Positions 16,508-25,083 are shown, counted from the stretch's first letter. The stretch: DNA of 64,000 nt from Herbinix sp. (GCA_029256105.1 JAQSYO010000005.1:62001-126000); one strand, 5' to 3'. Translations and numbers: made by a program. The notes: generated by a model from the letters alone, not told the origin.

Positions 16508-17350
16508 ATGTATAAGATAATCAAGAAAAAAGAACTTAACCCGACAGTAACATTAATGGAGATAGAAGCGCCTATGGTAGCGAAAAAGGCTGAGCCTGGC
16601 CAATTTATAATATTGCGTACCGATGAAGATGGGGAAAGAATGCCACTTACGATAGCAGATTATAACCGTGATAAGGGTACTGTAACAATCATTTTTCAGG
16701 TGGTTGGTGCAACAACTGAAATCCTAAATAACAGGATGGAAGGAGAATGTCTGCAGGATTTCGTCGGTCCACTCGGAAGGAAGACGGAAACCGAAGGTAA
16801 GAGGAAAGTTGCGGTTATAGGTGGTGGTGTTGGTTGTGCGATTGCATATCCGGTAGTAAAGAAATTCCATGAACAAGGAACGCAGGTTCATGCAATCATC
16901 GGTTTTCGAAGTAAAGAGCTGGTAATTCTTGAGAATGAGTTCAAAGCAAACAGTAGCAAACTTGTTCTTATGTCTGATGACGGTAGCTGTGGTGAAAAAG
17001 GACTTGTTACGGATGCACTGAGAAAGCTTATTGAAAGCGGAGAACAGTATGATGAAGTTATCACTGTTGGGCCACTGATTATGATGAAATATATCTGTAA
17101 GCTTACAAAAGAATTTGGGATTAAAACCGTTGCCAGTATGAACCCGATCATGATCGATGGGACAGGAATGTGCGGTGGCTGTCGTCTGACCGTTGGAGGA
17201 AGAACGAAATTCGCATGTGTAGATGGTCCGGAATTTGATGGACATGAAGTTGATTTTGATGAGGCAATTGCCCGTTCCACTTTGTACAAGCCATTTGAGC
17301 GCAAAGCACACGAGGATGTCTGCACTCTCTATAAAACGGAGGTGAAATAA
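16508..17350 (+). CDS. nfnA: NADH-dependent reduced ferredoxin:NADP+ oxidoreductase, subunit A
   Basis: 280 residues, the usual NfnA length. It has an N-terminal FAD-binding barrel (EPGQFIILRTDE region), an NAD(H)-binding domain (VIGGGVGCAIAYP) and a C-terminal [2Fe-2S] site in GMCGGCRLTV with a later FACVDGPEF. It starts at ATG 16508 behind TTGGAGGT; an in-frame ATG at 16463 has no ribosome site. With NfnB it couples ferredoxin and NADH oxidation to NADP+ reduction by flavin-based electron bifurcation. A lone pair of this type is also often annotated as glutamate synthase-associated, but no large glutamate synthase subunit is adjacent. Confidence 0.93.
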   Translation: MYKIIKKKELNPTVTLMEIEAPMVAKKAEPGQFIILRTDEDGERMPLTIADYNRDKGTVTIIFQVVGATTEILNNRMEGECLQDFVGPLGRKTETEGKRKVAVIGGGVGCAIAYPVVKKFHEQGTQVHAIIGFRSKELVILENEFKANSSKLVLMSDDGSCGEKGLVTDALRKLIESGEQYDEVITVGPLIMMKYICKLTKEFGIKTVASMNPIMIDGTGMCGGCRLTVGGRTKFACVDGPEFDGHEVDFDEAIARSTLYKPFERKAHEDVCTLYKTEVK

Positions 17351-18739
17351 ATGTCTGCAAATATGTCATTAGTTAAGAATGAAATGCCTATTCAGAAGGC
17401 TGAGATAAGAAATAAAAACTTTCAGGAGGTTACCCTTGGTTATACAAAGGAACAGGCGATTGAGGAAGCGAAGCGCTGTCTAAACTGTAAGAATAAGCTT
17501 TGTGTTACCGGATGTCCGGTACAGATTGATATTCCTGCATTTATCAAAGAAGTAGCAGACGGTAAATTTGAGACTGCGTATCAGGTAATTACTCTTGCCA
17601 GCTCCTTGCCAGCGGTCTGTGGAAGAGTCTGTCCGCAGGAAACGCAGTGTGAAGAAATATGTGTTCGTGGTATCAAAGGGGAAGCGGTTGCGATTGGAAG
17701 ATTGGAACGCTTTGTTGCAGATTACCATAATGCACACTGCAATGAGAAGGTCGTAAAGCCCGAATCGAATGGTCACAAAGTAGCAGTGGTAGGATCGGGA
17801 CCCTCCGGACTTGCTTGCGCTGGAGATCTTGCAAAAAAAGGATATGAAGTAACGGTTTTTGAAGCATTGCATCTGGCCGGAGGCGTCCTAGTCTATGGAA
17901 TTCCGGAATTCAGACTTCCCAAAGCGATAGTTCAGAAAGAAATAGCAACATTGACAGATCTCGGTGTTGATATTCAGACAAATATGGTAATTGGAAAAAC
18001 CATCTCTATTGATGAACTGATGAAAGACGAGGGCTATGAAGCAGTTTTTATTGGTTCTGGAGCAGGACTTCCAAGGTTTATGAATATAAAGGGTGAGAAT
18101 TTAAAAGGGGTATATTCCGCCAATGAATTTCTTACTAGGATAAATCTGATGAAAGCATATCAGGATAACACTACGACACCGATACACAAGGGCAGCAAAG
18201 TTGCAGTAGTCGGTGGAGGAAATGTTGCTATGGATGCGGCTAGATGTGCGAAGCGTCTTGGAGCAGAAGTAACAATTATATACCGCCGTACCGAAAAGGA
18301 ACTGCCTGCGCGACTGGAAGAGGTGGAGCATGCGAAAGAAGAGGGAATCAAATTCATGTTTTTAACGAATCCACTTCAAATTGAGGGGCAGGAGGATGGT
18401 TGGGCAAAAAGCATCATTTGTCAGGAGATGACACTAGGAGAGGCAGATGCATCGGGTAGACAGATGCCAATTCCCTTACCAGACAGTGAGTTTATAGTTG
18501 AAGCTAATTGCGTTATCATGTCCATCGGAACGTCTCCGAATCCACTAATTAAGGACACAACAGAGGGGCTTGCTATACAAAAATGGGGTGGCATTATAAC
18601 GGAGGAAGAAACCGGATTAACCTCCAGAAGAGGTGTATATGCCGGTGGAGACGCAGTTACTGGTGCTGCTACGGTAATCCTCGCAATGGGAGCTGGAAAA
18701 AATGCAGCAGCTGCGATTGATCGTTTTCTAATAGGATAG
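17351..18739 (+). CDS. nfnB: NADH-dependent reduced ferredoxin:NADP+ oxidoreductase, subunit B (GltD-like)
   Basis: 462 residues, starting at the base after the nfnA stop. The N-terminal cysteine-rich region (CLNCKNKLCVTGC and CGRVCPQETQCEEIC) binds two [4Fe-4S] clusters. The FAD motif VGSGPSGLACAG and the NADPH motif VGGGNVAMDAARCAKRLG follow, and the GG-DAVTGAATVILAMGAGK block closes the FAD site. It is the bifurcating-flavin, NADPH-side subunit of NfnAB. Sequence alone does not fully exclude a free glutamate synthase small subunit, but the fused gene order with NfnA is decisive. Confidence 0.94.
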   Translation: MSANMSLVKNEMPIQKAEIRNKNFQEVTLGYTKEQAIEEAKRCLNCKNKLCVTGCPVQIDIPAFIKEVADGKFETAYQVITLASSLPAVCGRVCPQETQCEEICVRGIKGEAVAIGRLERFVADYHNAHCNEKVVKPESNGHKVAVVGSGPSGLACAGDLAKKGYEVTVFEALHLAGGVLVYGIPEFRLPKAIVQKEIATLTDLGVDIQTNMVIGKTISIDELMKDEGYEAVFIGSGAGLPRFMNIKGENLKGVYSANEFLTRINLMKAYQDNTTTPIHKGSKVAVVGGGNVAMDAARCAKRLGAEVTIIYRRTEKELPARLEEVEHAKEEGIKFMFLTNPLQIEGQEDGWAKSIICQEMTLGEADASGRQMPIPLPDSEFIVEANCVIMSIGTSPNPLIKDTTEGLAIQKWGGIITEEETGLTSRRGVYAGGDAVTGAATVILAMGAGKNAAAAIDRFLIG

Positions 18740-18751
18740 GAGTGTGATGCC

Positions 18752-19393
18752 ATGGCATTTAAACCAATTTCTACACAAACATTACAACGTATGCCGATGT
18801 ATCTGAATTATCTAAAGGACCTCCCTGTAGGAGGAGCAGCGAATATTTCTGCAACGATGATGGCGGATGATCTTAGGCTTAACGACGTTCAGGTCAGAAA
18901 AGACCTTGCAATGGTAGGACAGGGTGGACGTCCGAAAATAGGTTATGTTGTGAAAGATTTGATTTCTGATATTGAACATTGTCTTGGCTTTAACAATATT
19001 GATAGTGCAGTACTCATCGGAGTAGGTAATCTTGGACGCACGTTACTTGAATATGAAGGATTTTCGGAATGCGGAGTTGATATTGTTGTTGCATTTGATG
19101 TTAATCAGAGTATTGTCGGTACTACGATTAATGGTAAACGGATACTCCCGGTAAGTAAGCTTTATAGCATATGTTCAAGAATGAAGATAAAAATGGGAAT
19201 CATTACGGTTGGCACCGGGGAGGCACAAGGTATCTGCGATTTGCTTGTGAAAAGCGGTGTCGTAGCAATATGGAATTTTGCATCAGTTCGTTTGAATGTA
19301 CCTAGTAATGTTTTTGTACATAATGATAATATGACAAGCTCACTTGCTGTCTTGTCAAATTATTTAGTCGAACGATTTAGTACAAATAAATAA
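18752..19393 (+). CDS. rex: Redox-sensing transcriptional repressor, Rex family (paralogue 2)
   Basis: 213 residues with the winged-helix signature NDVQVRKDLAMVGQGGRPKIGY, more canonical than in paralogue 1, and a Rossmann domain VLIGVGNLGRTLL. It starts 12 bases after nfnB behind AGGAG and is followed by hydC, so it is embedded in the operon it probably controls. This copy is the better candidate for the classical Rex site at 16152. Confidence 0.92.
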   Translation: MAFKPISTQTLQRMPMYLNYLKDLPVGGAANISATMMADDLRLNDVQVRKDLAMVGQGGRPKIGYVVKDLISDIEHCLGFNNIDSAVLIGVGNLGRTLLEYEGFSECGVDIVVAFDVNQSIVGTTINGKRILPVSKLYSICSRMKIKMGIITVGTGEAQGICDLLVKSGVVAIWNFASVRLNVPSNVFVHNDNMTSSLAVLSNYLVERFSTNK

Positions 19394-19420
19394 AGTTGAA
19401 TTAATGTTAGATTTGTCAAA

Positions 19421-19578
19421 TTGAAGGAGGAAAAATCCTCTAAGCTACGCTCTAGTATTTTATTATTTATTTGAAGGAGGAAAATTCCTCCAAGCTACAT
19501 TTTAGCAATTTATTACTATTTGAAGGAGGAAAATTCCTCCAAGCTACATTTTAGCAATTTATTATTATTTGAAGGAGG
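19421..19578 (+). repeat. Tandem array of Shine-Dalgarno/anti-Shine-Dalgarno units before hydC
   Basis: TTGAAGGAGG occurs at 19421, 19471, 19520 and 19569, a period of 49-50 bases. In the first three units the motif is followed at once by its complement (GGAGGAA-AA-TTCCTCC in units 2 and 3; unit 1 has a weaker AATCCTC), giving a tight hairpin that would hide the ribosome site. Each is followed by an AAGCTAC...TTTATTATT tail. The fourth lacks the complement and is the working ribosome site of hydC. Confidence 0.93.
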
Positions 19579-19585
19579 AATACAT

Positions 19586-20068
19586 ATGAATGAAACATTT
19601 GATTTCACGAAGGTAGATAGCATAATCAATGAGCTTGGATCAAGACAAAGTGCAATCATTGCTATTTTACAAGGTATCCAGGAGCATTACCGTTACTTAC
19701 CCAAAGAGGTTTTCCCGTACTTATCCAAACAGATCGGAATCAGTGAGGCGAGAATTTATAGTACCGCGACATTTTATGATAATTTTTCGTTGGAACCAAA
19801 AGGAAAATTCGTGATTAAGGTATGTGACGGAACTGCCTGTCATGTTAGAAAGTCTATTCCTATTCTCGAGCGATTGCGTAAGGAACTTGGATTAACTGAG
19901 AAAAAGGCAACCGCAGATGATTTAAGCTTTACTGTGGAAACAGTATCCTGTCTTGGTGCCTGCGGACTGGCCCCAGTCATTACTGTGAATGATAAGGTGT
20001 ATCCAGCAATGACTCCGGATAAAACCTCTGAACTGATTAAAGAATTAAAGGAGGAATTGTTATGTTAA
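19586..20068 (+). CDS. hydC: Bifurcating [FeFe]-hydrogenase, gamma subunit (NuoE-like)
   Basis: 160 residues of the thioredoxin-like [2Fe-2S] family. The helical N-terminus is followed by the four-cysteine site CDGTACHV ... CLGACGLAP. The ATG at 19586 follows TTGAAGGAGGAA directly; in-frame starts upstream lie in the repeat array. It passes electrons between the NADH-oxidising HydB and HydA. The gene order hydC-hydB-hydA matches the trimeric electron-bifurcating hydrogenases of Thermotoga and Clostridia. It overlaps the next gene by 7 bases. Confidence 0.94.
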   Translation: MNETFDFTKVDSIINELGSRQSAIIAILQGIQEHYRYLPKEVFPYLSKQIGISEARIYSTATFYDNFSLEPKGKFVIKVCDGTACHVRKSIPILERLRKELGLTEKKATADDLSFTVETVSCLGACGLAPVITVNDKVYPAMTPDKTSELIKELKEELLC

Positions 20069-21930
20069 GAACGAGAGAAGATCTGATCAATATACGTTCG
20101 ATATATGCAAAATCACTCGAGACGCAGACAAAGAAAATTCTGGTTTGTGCCGGAACTGGATGTGTTTCCAGCGGTTCTCTTGAAATATTCGATCGTCTGA
20201 CCATACTTATGAAAGAACTGAATGTTGCGTGTTCCGTCGAACTTGCCAAAGAACCTCATGAAAATACGGTCGGTATGAAAAAGAGTGGGTGCCATGGATT
20301 TTGTGAGCTGGGACCTCTCGTGCGAATTGAGCCACAGGGGTGGTTATATACCAAAGTGAAGCTTTCGGATTGTGAAGATATTATACAAGAAACCATAATT
20401 AATGAAAAGCATATCGAGCGTCTTGCTTATCAAAAAAACAATAACATATGTAAGAAACAAGATGATATCCCTTTCTATAAAAAACAAACGCGTTTAGTTT
20501 TGGAACACTGTGGTCAAATTGATGCTACCTCGATCAATGAATATTTCAGTATCGGTGGATATGCGGCATTCGAAAAGGCATTGTTTGAGATGACGGCGGA
20601 TGACATTATTAATGAAATTTCAGAAGCTAGTCTACGAGGCAGAGGCGGCGGTGGATTTCCGGCTGGTCGCAAGTGGTCTCAAGTGAAAAGGCAGAAGGTA
20701 CAGCAGAAGTATGTTGTATGTAATGGTGATGAAGGCGATCCTGGTGCATTCATGGATAGAAGTATCATGGAAGGTGATCCGCACCGAATGCTTGAGGGTA
20801 TGATGATCGCCGGGTTAGCCTGTGGTGCTACAGAAGGATATATCTATGTACGTGCAGAATACCCGATGGCAGTCAGCCGTTTGAAAATGGCAATTGAACA
20901 AGCAACTGAATATGGCCTGCTGGGTGACAATATTATGGGAACTGGATTTGATTTTCATATACATATTAACCGTGGTGCCGGTGCCTTTGTTTGTGGAGAA
21001 GGCAGTGCGCTAACCGCTTCCATTGAGGGTAAGCGGGGTATGCCAAGGGTAAAGCCTCCAAGAACTGTAGAACATGGATTATTTGATAAGCCAACCGTAT
21101 TAAATAATGTAGAAACCTATGCAAATGTACCTTTAATTATAACGAACGGTGCCAGTTGGTATAAGAGTATCGGTCCGGAAAACAGCCCGGGAACAAAAGC
21201 ATTTGCTTTAACTGGAAATATCGAAAATACAGGACTGATCGAGGTACCAATGGGTACAACGCTGAGAGAAGTTATTTTTGATATCGGAGGCGGAATGCGT
21301 GATGGTAAGGAATTCAAAGCAGTACAGATCGGCGGTCCTTCTGGTGGATGTCTGACCAAAGAACAACTGGATCTGCCTCTTGATTTTGATTCCTTAAAAA
21401 AAGCCGGTGCAATGATTGGTTCGGGTGGATTAGTCGTAATGGACGAAAATACCTGCATGGTTGAAGTGGCTCGTTTCTTTATGAATTTTACGCAGAATGA
21501 ATCCTGTGGCAAATGTGTTCCTTGCCGTGAGGGAACAAAAAGAATGCTTGCTATTCTTGAACGTATTGTAGAAGGCAAAGGTGAGGATGGAGATATCGAG
21601 CTTTTGCTTGAGCTTGCAGATACTATTTCATCGACAGCACTTTGTGGTTTAGGCAAATCAGCTCCATTTCCAATCGTAAGTACGATAAAGCATTTTCGTT
21701 CGGAATATGAAGCTCATATTTACGATAAAAACTGTCCTACCGGAAACTGCCAGAAGTTGATGAAGATAACAATTGATCCTGCTTTGTGTAAAGGTTGTTC
21801 AAAATGTTCCAGATCCTGTCCGGTTAATGCAATTTCCGGAAAAGTGAAAGAACCATTTGTAATAGATGAGTCTAAATGTATCAAGTGTGGTGCATGCATC
21901 ACAACTTGTCCGTTCCAGGCGATTAAATAG
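20062..21930 (+). CDS. hydB: Bifurcating [FeFe]-hydrogenase, beta subunit (NuoF-like)
   Basis: 622 residues in four parts: an N-terminal thioredoxin-like [2Fe-2S] domain (VCAGTGCVSSG, GCHGFCELGP), the FMN/NADH domain with GRGGGGFPAGRKW and GDEGDPGAFMDR, the NuoF [4Fe-4S] site ESCGKCVPCREG, and a C-terminal two-cluster ferredoxin (CKGCSKCSRSCP, CIKCGACITTCP). This layout is that of HydB, which oxidises NADH at FMN. It works with HydA and HydC to make hydrogen from NADH plus reduced ferredoxin. The N-terminal fusion and the C-terminal ferredoxin distinguish it from complex I NuoF. Confidence 0.95.
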   Translation: MLRTREDLINIRSIYAKSLETQTKKILVCAGTGCVSSGSLEIFDRLTILMKELNVACSVELAKEPHENTVGMKKSGCHGFCELGPLVRIEPQGWLYTKVKLSDCEDIIQETIINEKHIERLAYQKNNNICKKQDDIPFYKKQTRLVLEHCGQIDATSINEYFSIGGYAAFEKALFEMTADDIINEISEASLRGRGGGGFPAGRKWSQVKRQKVQQKYVVCNGDEGDPGAFMDRSIMEGDPHRMLEGMMIAGLACGATEGYIYVRAEYPMAVSRLKMAIEQATEYGLLGDNIMGTGFDFHIHINRGAGAFVCGEGSALTASIEGKRGMPRVKPPRTVEHGLFDKPTVLNNVETYANVPLIITNGASWYKSIGPENSPGTKAFALTGNIENTGLIEVPMGTTLREVIFDIGGGMRDGKEFKAVQIGGPSGGCLTKEQLDLPLDFDSLKKAGAMIGSGGLVVMDENTCMVEVARFFMNFTQNESCGKCVPCREGTKRMLAILERIVEGKGEDGDIELLLELADTISSTALCGLGKSAPFPIVSTIKHFRSEYEAHIYDKNCPTGNCQKLMKITIDPALCKGCSKCSRSCPVNAISGKVKEPFVIDESKCIKCGACITTCPFQAIK

Positions 21931-21933
21931 AAA

Positions 21934-21960
21934 AAGAATTTTGAAAGAACCAAAATTCTT
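21934..21960 (+). other. 10-bp hairpin after hydB
   Basis: AAGAATTTTG pairs with CAAAATTCTT across a 7-base loop. There is no T-tract, so it is likely a processing or stability structure rather than a terminator. The palindromic element copy 2 follows at once. Confidence 0.7.
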
Positions 21961-21963
21961 GGA

Positions 21964-22013
21964 AAGAACTCCAAAATGAAATCCATAGGAATTTCATTTT
22001 GAACTTCTTTCAG
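21964..22013. repeat. Palindromic ~50-bp repeat element, copy 2
   Basis: Matches 1377-1430 over about 50 bases: AGAACTCC, the inverted repeat CAAAATGAAAT...ATTTCATTTTG, then AACTTCTTTCAGG. The stem carries a compensated pair change relative to copy 1. It sits in the 142-154-base gap between hydB and hydA. Confidence 0.8.
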
Positions 22014-22084
22014 GTTAATGCATCTTCAATCGAAAGAAGATTTAACTATATAGGATGCCTTAGAGTGGCATCATGGAGGTAAAA

Positions 22085-23782
22085 ATGGATAAGAAAGATA
22101 TAATGATAATTGATGGAATACCAGTGGAAATAGGTAGTGAAAAGAACCTTCTTGAACTGATTCGTAAAGTTGGAATTAAAATGCCGACCTTCTGTTATCA
22201 TTCGGAGCTTTCCATATACGGTGCCTGTCGTATGTGTATGGTTGAAAATGAATGGGGTGGAATTGATGCAGCCTGTTCCACGATACCAAAAGCAGGAATG
22301 AACATAAGAACAAATACAGAAAGACTTCGTAAGTATCGTAAGAACATTCTGGAGCTTTTACTTGCAAATCATTGTCGTGACTGTACTACCTGCAGTAATA
22401 ATGGAAAATGCAAACTACAAGATCTTGCAATGCGTTTTAATATTAAAGGAGTACGTTTCCCTAATACAGCCGAACAGCCTAAAATTGATGATTCCTCGCT
22501 TTGCATTACCCGTGATGCAAATAAGTGTATTCTTTGTGGTGACTGTGTAAGAGTATGTAATGAGATACAAAATGTTGGTGCAATCGATTTTGCACATCGT
22601 GGTTCAAAAATGACGATTAGTACTGCATTTGATATTCCGATTGCAGAGTCACCCTGTGTTGGCTGCGGTCAGTGTGCGACAGCATGTCCAACCGGTGCAA
22701 TTGTAGTGAAAAATGATATCCAGAAGGTCTGGGAAGCATTAGATAATAAGGATGTGAAGGTAACAGTGCAGATTGCGCCTGCGGTTCGTGTCGGTCTTGG
22801 TAAGAAGATGGGAATGAAATCAGAAGACAATGCAATGGGTATGATTGTTGCTTCACTTCGACGTATGGGCTTTGATGAAATTTACGACACTAGTACCGGA
22901 GCGGATATTACGGTCCTTGAAGAAACAAGCGAATTTCTAAAACGGTTACAAAATGACAGTCATATTCCTCTTTTTACTTCCTGTTGCCCTGCATGGGTAC
23001 AGTATTGTGAAAAGAATTACCCGGAGCTTCTGCCTAACGTTTCCACTTGCCGTTCTCCTATGGAAATGCTTGCATCTATTATTAAGGATCAATCAAGTAC
23101 TTCCAGCCGCCGCCATGTTCACGTTGCAGTAATGCCATGTACAGCGAAAAAGTATGAAGCAGCAAGAGAAGAGTTCAAAGTGGAGGGTTCTCCAAACGTT
23201 GACTATGTAATAACGACACAGGAATTGATCCAGATGGTTCGTGAATCCGGTATTATTTTCACAGAGATGGAGCCAGAGGCGGTTGACATGCCTTTTGGTA
23301 CAATGACTGGTGCCGGTGTTATCTTTGGTGTGACTGGCGGTGTTACGGAAGCCGTTCTTCGCCGTCTTTCCTCAGATAAGTCCAAAGCTGCACTTGTATC
23401 TATCGCATATCAAGGTGTGCGTGGAATGAAGGGTGTTAAGGAAACTACAGTGATGTATGGTGGTAAAGAGATTAAAATTGCTGTAGTTAGTGGACTTAAG
23501 AACGCAAGTGATTTGATTGCAAAAATAAAAGCAGGTGAGCATTATGACTTTGTTGAAGTAATGGCTTGTCCTGGAGGGTGTGTATGTGGTGCTGGACAAC
23601 CGTTTGCCGAGAGTAGGGTTAGAGAAAACAGAGGCAAAGGATTATATGCTGCTGACCGACTCTGCAATATAAAGTATGCGGAAGAAAACCCACTCATGTT
23701 ACCTTTGTATCATGGAATATTAAAAGGCAGAGTGCATGAACTTTTACATGTAGATTACCTACATGGAAAGGAGCATGAGTAG
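22085..23782 (+). CDS. hydA: [FeFe]-hydrogenase catalytic subunit
   Basis: 565 residues. The N-terminal [2Fe-2S] domain (YGACRMC) is followed by a His-Cys [4Fe-4S] motif (HCRDCTTCSNNGKC) and a two-cluster ferredoxin (CILCGDCVRVC, CVGCGQCATAC). The H-cluster domain has TSCCPAW with C300, MPCTAKKYEA with C352 and ACPGGC with C495 and C499. The last motif reads VCGAGQP where VNGGGQP is usual. It starts at ATG 22085 behind GGAGGT; an ATG at 22073 lies inside that site. It reduces protons to H2 with electrons bifurcated from NADH and ferredoxin. Confidence 0.96.
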   Translation: MDKKDIMIIDGIPVEIGSEKNLLELIRKVGIKMPTFCYHSELSIYGACRMCMVENEWGGIDAACSTIPKAGMNIRTNTERLRKYRKNILELLLANHCRDCTTCSNNGKCKLQDLAMRFNIKGVRFPNTAEQPKIDDSSLCITRDANKCILCGDCVRVCNEIQNVGAIDFAHRGSKMTISTAFDIPIAESPCVGCGQCATACPTGAIVVKNDIQKVWEALDNKDVKVTVQIAPAVRVGLGKKMGMKSEDNAMGMIVASLRRMGFDEIYDTSTGADITVLEETSEFLKRLQNDSHIPLFTSCCPAWVQYCEKNYPELLPNVSTCRSPMEMLASIIKDQSSTSSRRHVHVAVMPCTAKKYEAAREEFKVEGSPNVDYVITTQELIQMVRESGIIFTEMEPEAVDMPFGTMTGAGVIFGVTGGVTEAVLRRLSSDKSKAALVSIAYQGVRGMKGVKETTVMYGGKEIKIAVVSGLKNASDLIAKIKAGEHYDFVEVMACPGGCVCGAGQPFAESRVRENRGKGLYAADRLCNIKYAEENPLMLPLYHGILKGRVHELLHVDYLHGKEHE

Positions 23783-23783
23783 C

Positions 23784-24032
23784 ATGGTTGAAATCAATGT
23801 GTGTATCGGTACCTCCTGCCATTTAAATGGCTCCTATAATGTCGTTCAAACCTTTCAACAACTGATTGAGGAATATTCACTTCATGAGAAAATTGAGTTC
23901 GAAGCAAAGTTCTGTATGAAAGAATGTCAGAACAAAGGTGTTTCAGTTTCAGTGGATGGAGTAGCCTATCGAATTGAACCAGAGAACGCAAGAGAATTTT
24001 TTCTGAGTACGATTTTATGTAAAATGAAATAG
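23784..24032 (+). CDS. Small thioredoxin-like [2Fe-2S] protein of the hydrogenase operon
   Basis: 82 residues with four cysteines in the NuoE/thioredoxin-like ferredoxin pattern: CIGTSCHLNGS near the start and FCMKECQNKGV in the second half. It begins one base after the hydA stop, behind AAAGGAG. Other in-frame ATGs at 23763 and 23775 are too close to or inside that site. Similar small proteins occur beside clostridial HydA genes. It could be a fourth subunit or an electron carrier for the complex. It is distinct from HydC, which has an extra helical N-terminal part. Confidence 0.78.
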   Translation: MVEINVCIGTSCHLNGSYNVVQTFQQLIEEYSLHEKIEFEAKFCMKECQNKGVSVSVDGVAYRIEPENAREFFLSTILCKMK

Positions 24033-24253
24033 ATACTGTTAAGAAGGTATTGAATAAACCGGAAGGAATTGTGGGCTTGGCGAAGTGATTTGGTAGTACT
24101 TATGAAGATGCAGCTTATGATGCTTTTGTAACTGCATTTATGGAATGGACATCTTATAAAGCACCGGAAGATTTATGCATTATCTTATCAAGATATCAAA
24201 AGGATTATGAAACCTGGTGGATGAAACCTCGGCCATTAGTAAATGAATGGTAA
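24032..24253 (+). pseudogene. Remnant of an unidentified protein gene
   Basis: One frame reads as protein-like sequence from 24032 to the stop at 24251-24253 (ending QKDYETWWMKPRPLVNEW), broken by an in-frame TGA at 24086-24088. There is no start codon with a ribosome site. Codon use looks coding, with acidic and aromatic residues in a regular pattern. It is probably the C-terminal end of a decayed gene. The family is not recognised. Confidence 0.4.
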
Positions 24254-24498
24254 CTACTAATATATAAATATGAATAAAAATCAAGTAAAAAGTAATGAGT
24301 TCCTTATTAACAAAGAGGTTTTTTGATAAAAGCCATAGAGTTGATTTGGAACTCTTTTTCTATGTGGAAGAGAACCATTATTTAGAAATGTTAATAAATA
24401 AGTTTATTCTTATTGACAATAAAAAAATCATCACATATAATAAGTAACAGATGTTACGTAACTAATATTACCTAAAACATGAATTAGGAGGTGTTTGT
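24254..24498. terminator. Terminator and promoter gap before the TetR gene
   Basis: The stem AGAGTT / AACTCT (24337-24355) is followed by TTTTC and likely ends leftward transcripts. GAGTTCC (24297-24303) could pair with GGAACTC (24348-24354) as an alternative. The promoter and operator of the TetR gene follow and are listed separately. Confidence 0.6.
24413..24462 (+). promoter_or_regulatory. Promoter and candidate TetR operator
   Basis: TTGACA (24413-24418) and TATAAT (24436-24441) are 17 bp apart, a full consensus promoter. Just downstream lies GTAAC-AGAT-GTTAC-GTAAC (24444-24462), which includes the palindrome GTTACGTAAC (24453-24462). This is the expected place for autorepression by the TetR protein that follows. 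Confidence 0.78.
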
Positions 24499-25083
24499 GT
24501 GCCACCCAAAATAAAGGTCACAAAAGACGACATAGAGAAAGTAGCACTATGTATTGTTCGGGAGAAGGGATTTGAAAATCTAAATGCCCGTGATTTGGCA
24601 AAGGAGATTGGATGTTCTGTGCATCCGATATATAGAGCATTTGCTTCGATGGAGGAACTTAAAACTGCGATCTACAAAAAGGCGGAGCAAATCTATAATC
24701 AGTGCTTACAAAGTGCAGCGGAACAGGGAGCGGCTGATTTTCTTAATGTTGGACTTACTTATATTGATTTTGCAAAGAATGAGAAAAATCTGTTCAAGCT
24801 AATATTTATGTCGGATGCATTTCGGGAGCAAAGTATAATGGATATCGTAGGTGCAACAGAGGGAGACGATGAAGTTATAGAAATGCTGTGCCAAAGAACC
24901 AACTTAAGTATCCGTGCAGCTAAGGAGTTATATGCAGGAGTTTGGCTTACTACACATGGGATTGCATCCATGTTTGCTACGAATAGCTGCCGATTTAGTG
25001 ATGAAGAAAATAGGCGCTTATTAAGTAATTCATTTATGGGTTTAATAATGAAATTAAAGAAAGAAGAGGAACAAAACAAATGA
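24499..25083 (+). CDS. TetR/AcrR-family transcriptional regulator
   Basis: 194 residues. It starts with GTG behind TAGGAGGTG. The N-terminal helix-turn-helix covers roughly residues 8-55 (NARDLAKEIGCSVHPIYRAFASMEEL region), and the C-terminal part is the WHG-type ligand domain, here with LTTHGIASM. Its ligand is unknown. Its stop overlaps the start of the CPBP protease gene (ATGA), so the two are co-transcribed and the regulator probably controls itself and the protease through the palindrome at 24453. Confidence 0.9.
   Translation: MPPKIKVTKDDIEKVALCIVREKGFENLNARDLAKEIGCSVHPIYRAFASMEELKTAIYKKAEQIYNQCLQSAAEQGAADFLNVGLTYIDFAKNEKNLFKLIFMSDAFREQSIMDIVGATEGDDEVIEMLCQRTNLSIRAAKELYAGVWLTTHGIASMFATNSCRFSDEENRRLLSNSFMGLIMKLKKEEEQNK

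Noticed and set aside
16724..17325. Long minus-strand frames opposite nfnA
   Set aside because: They are antisense to a well-supported gene, lack ribosome sites and have the composition expected of antisense reading.
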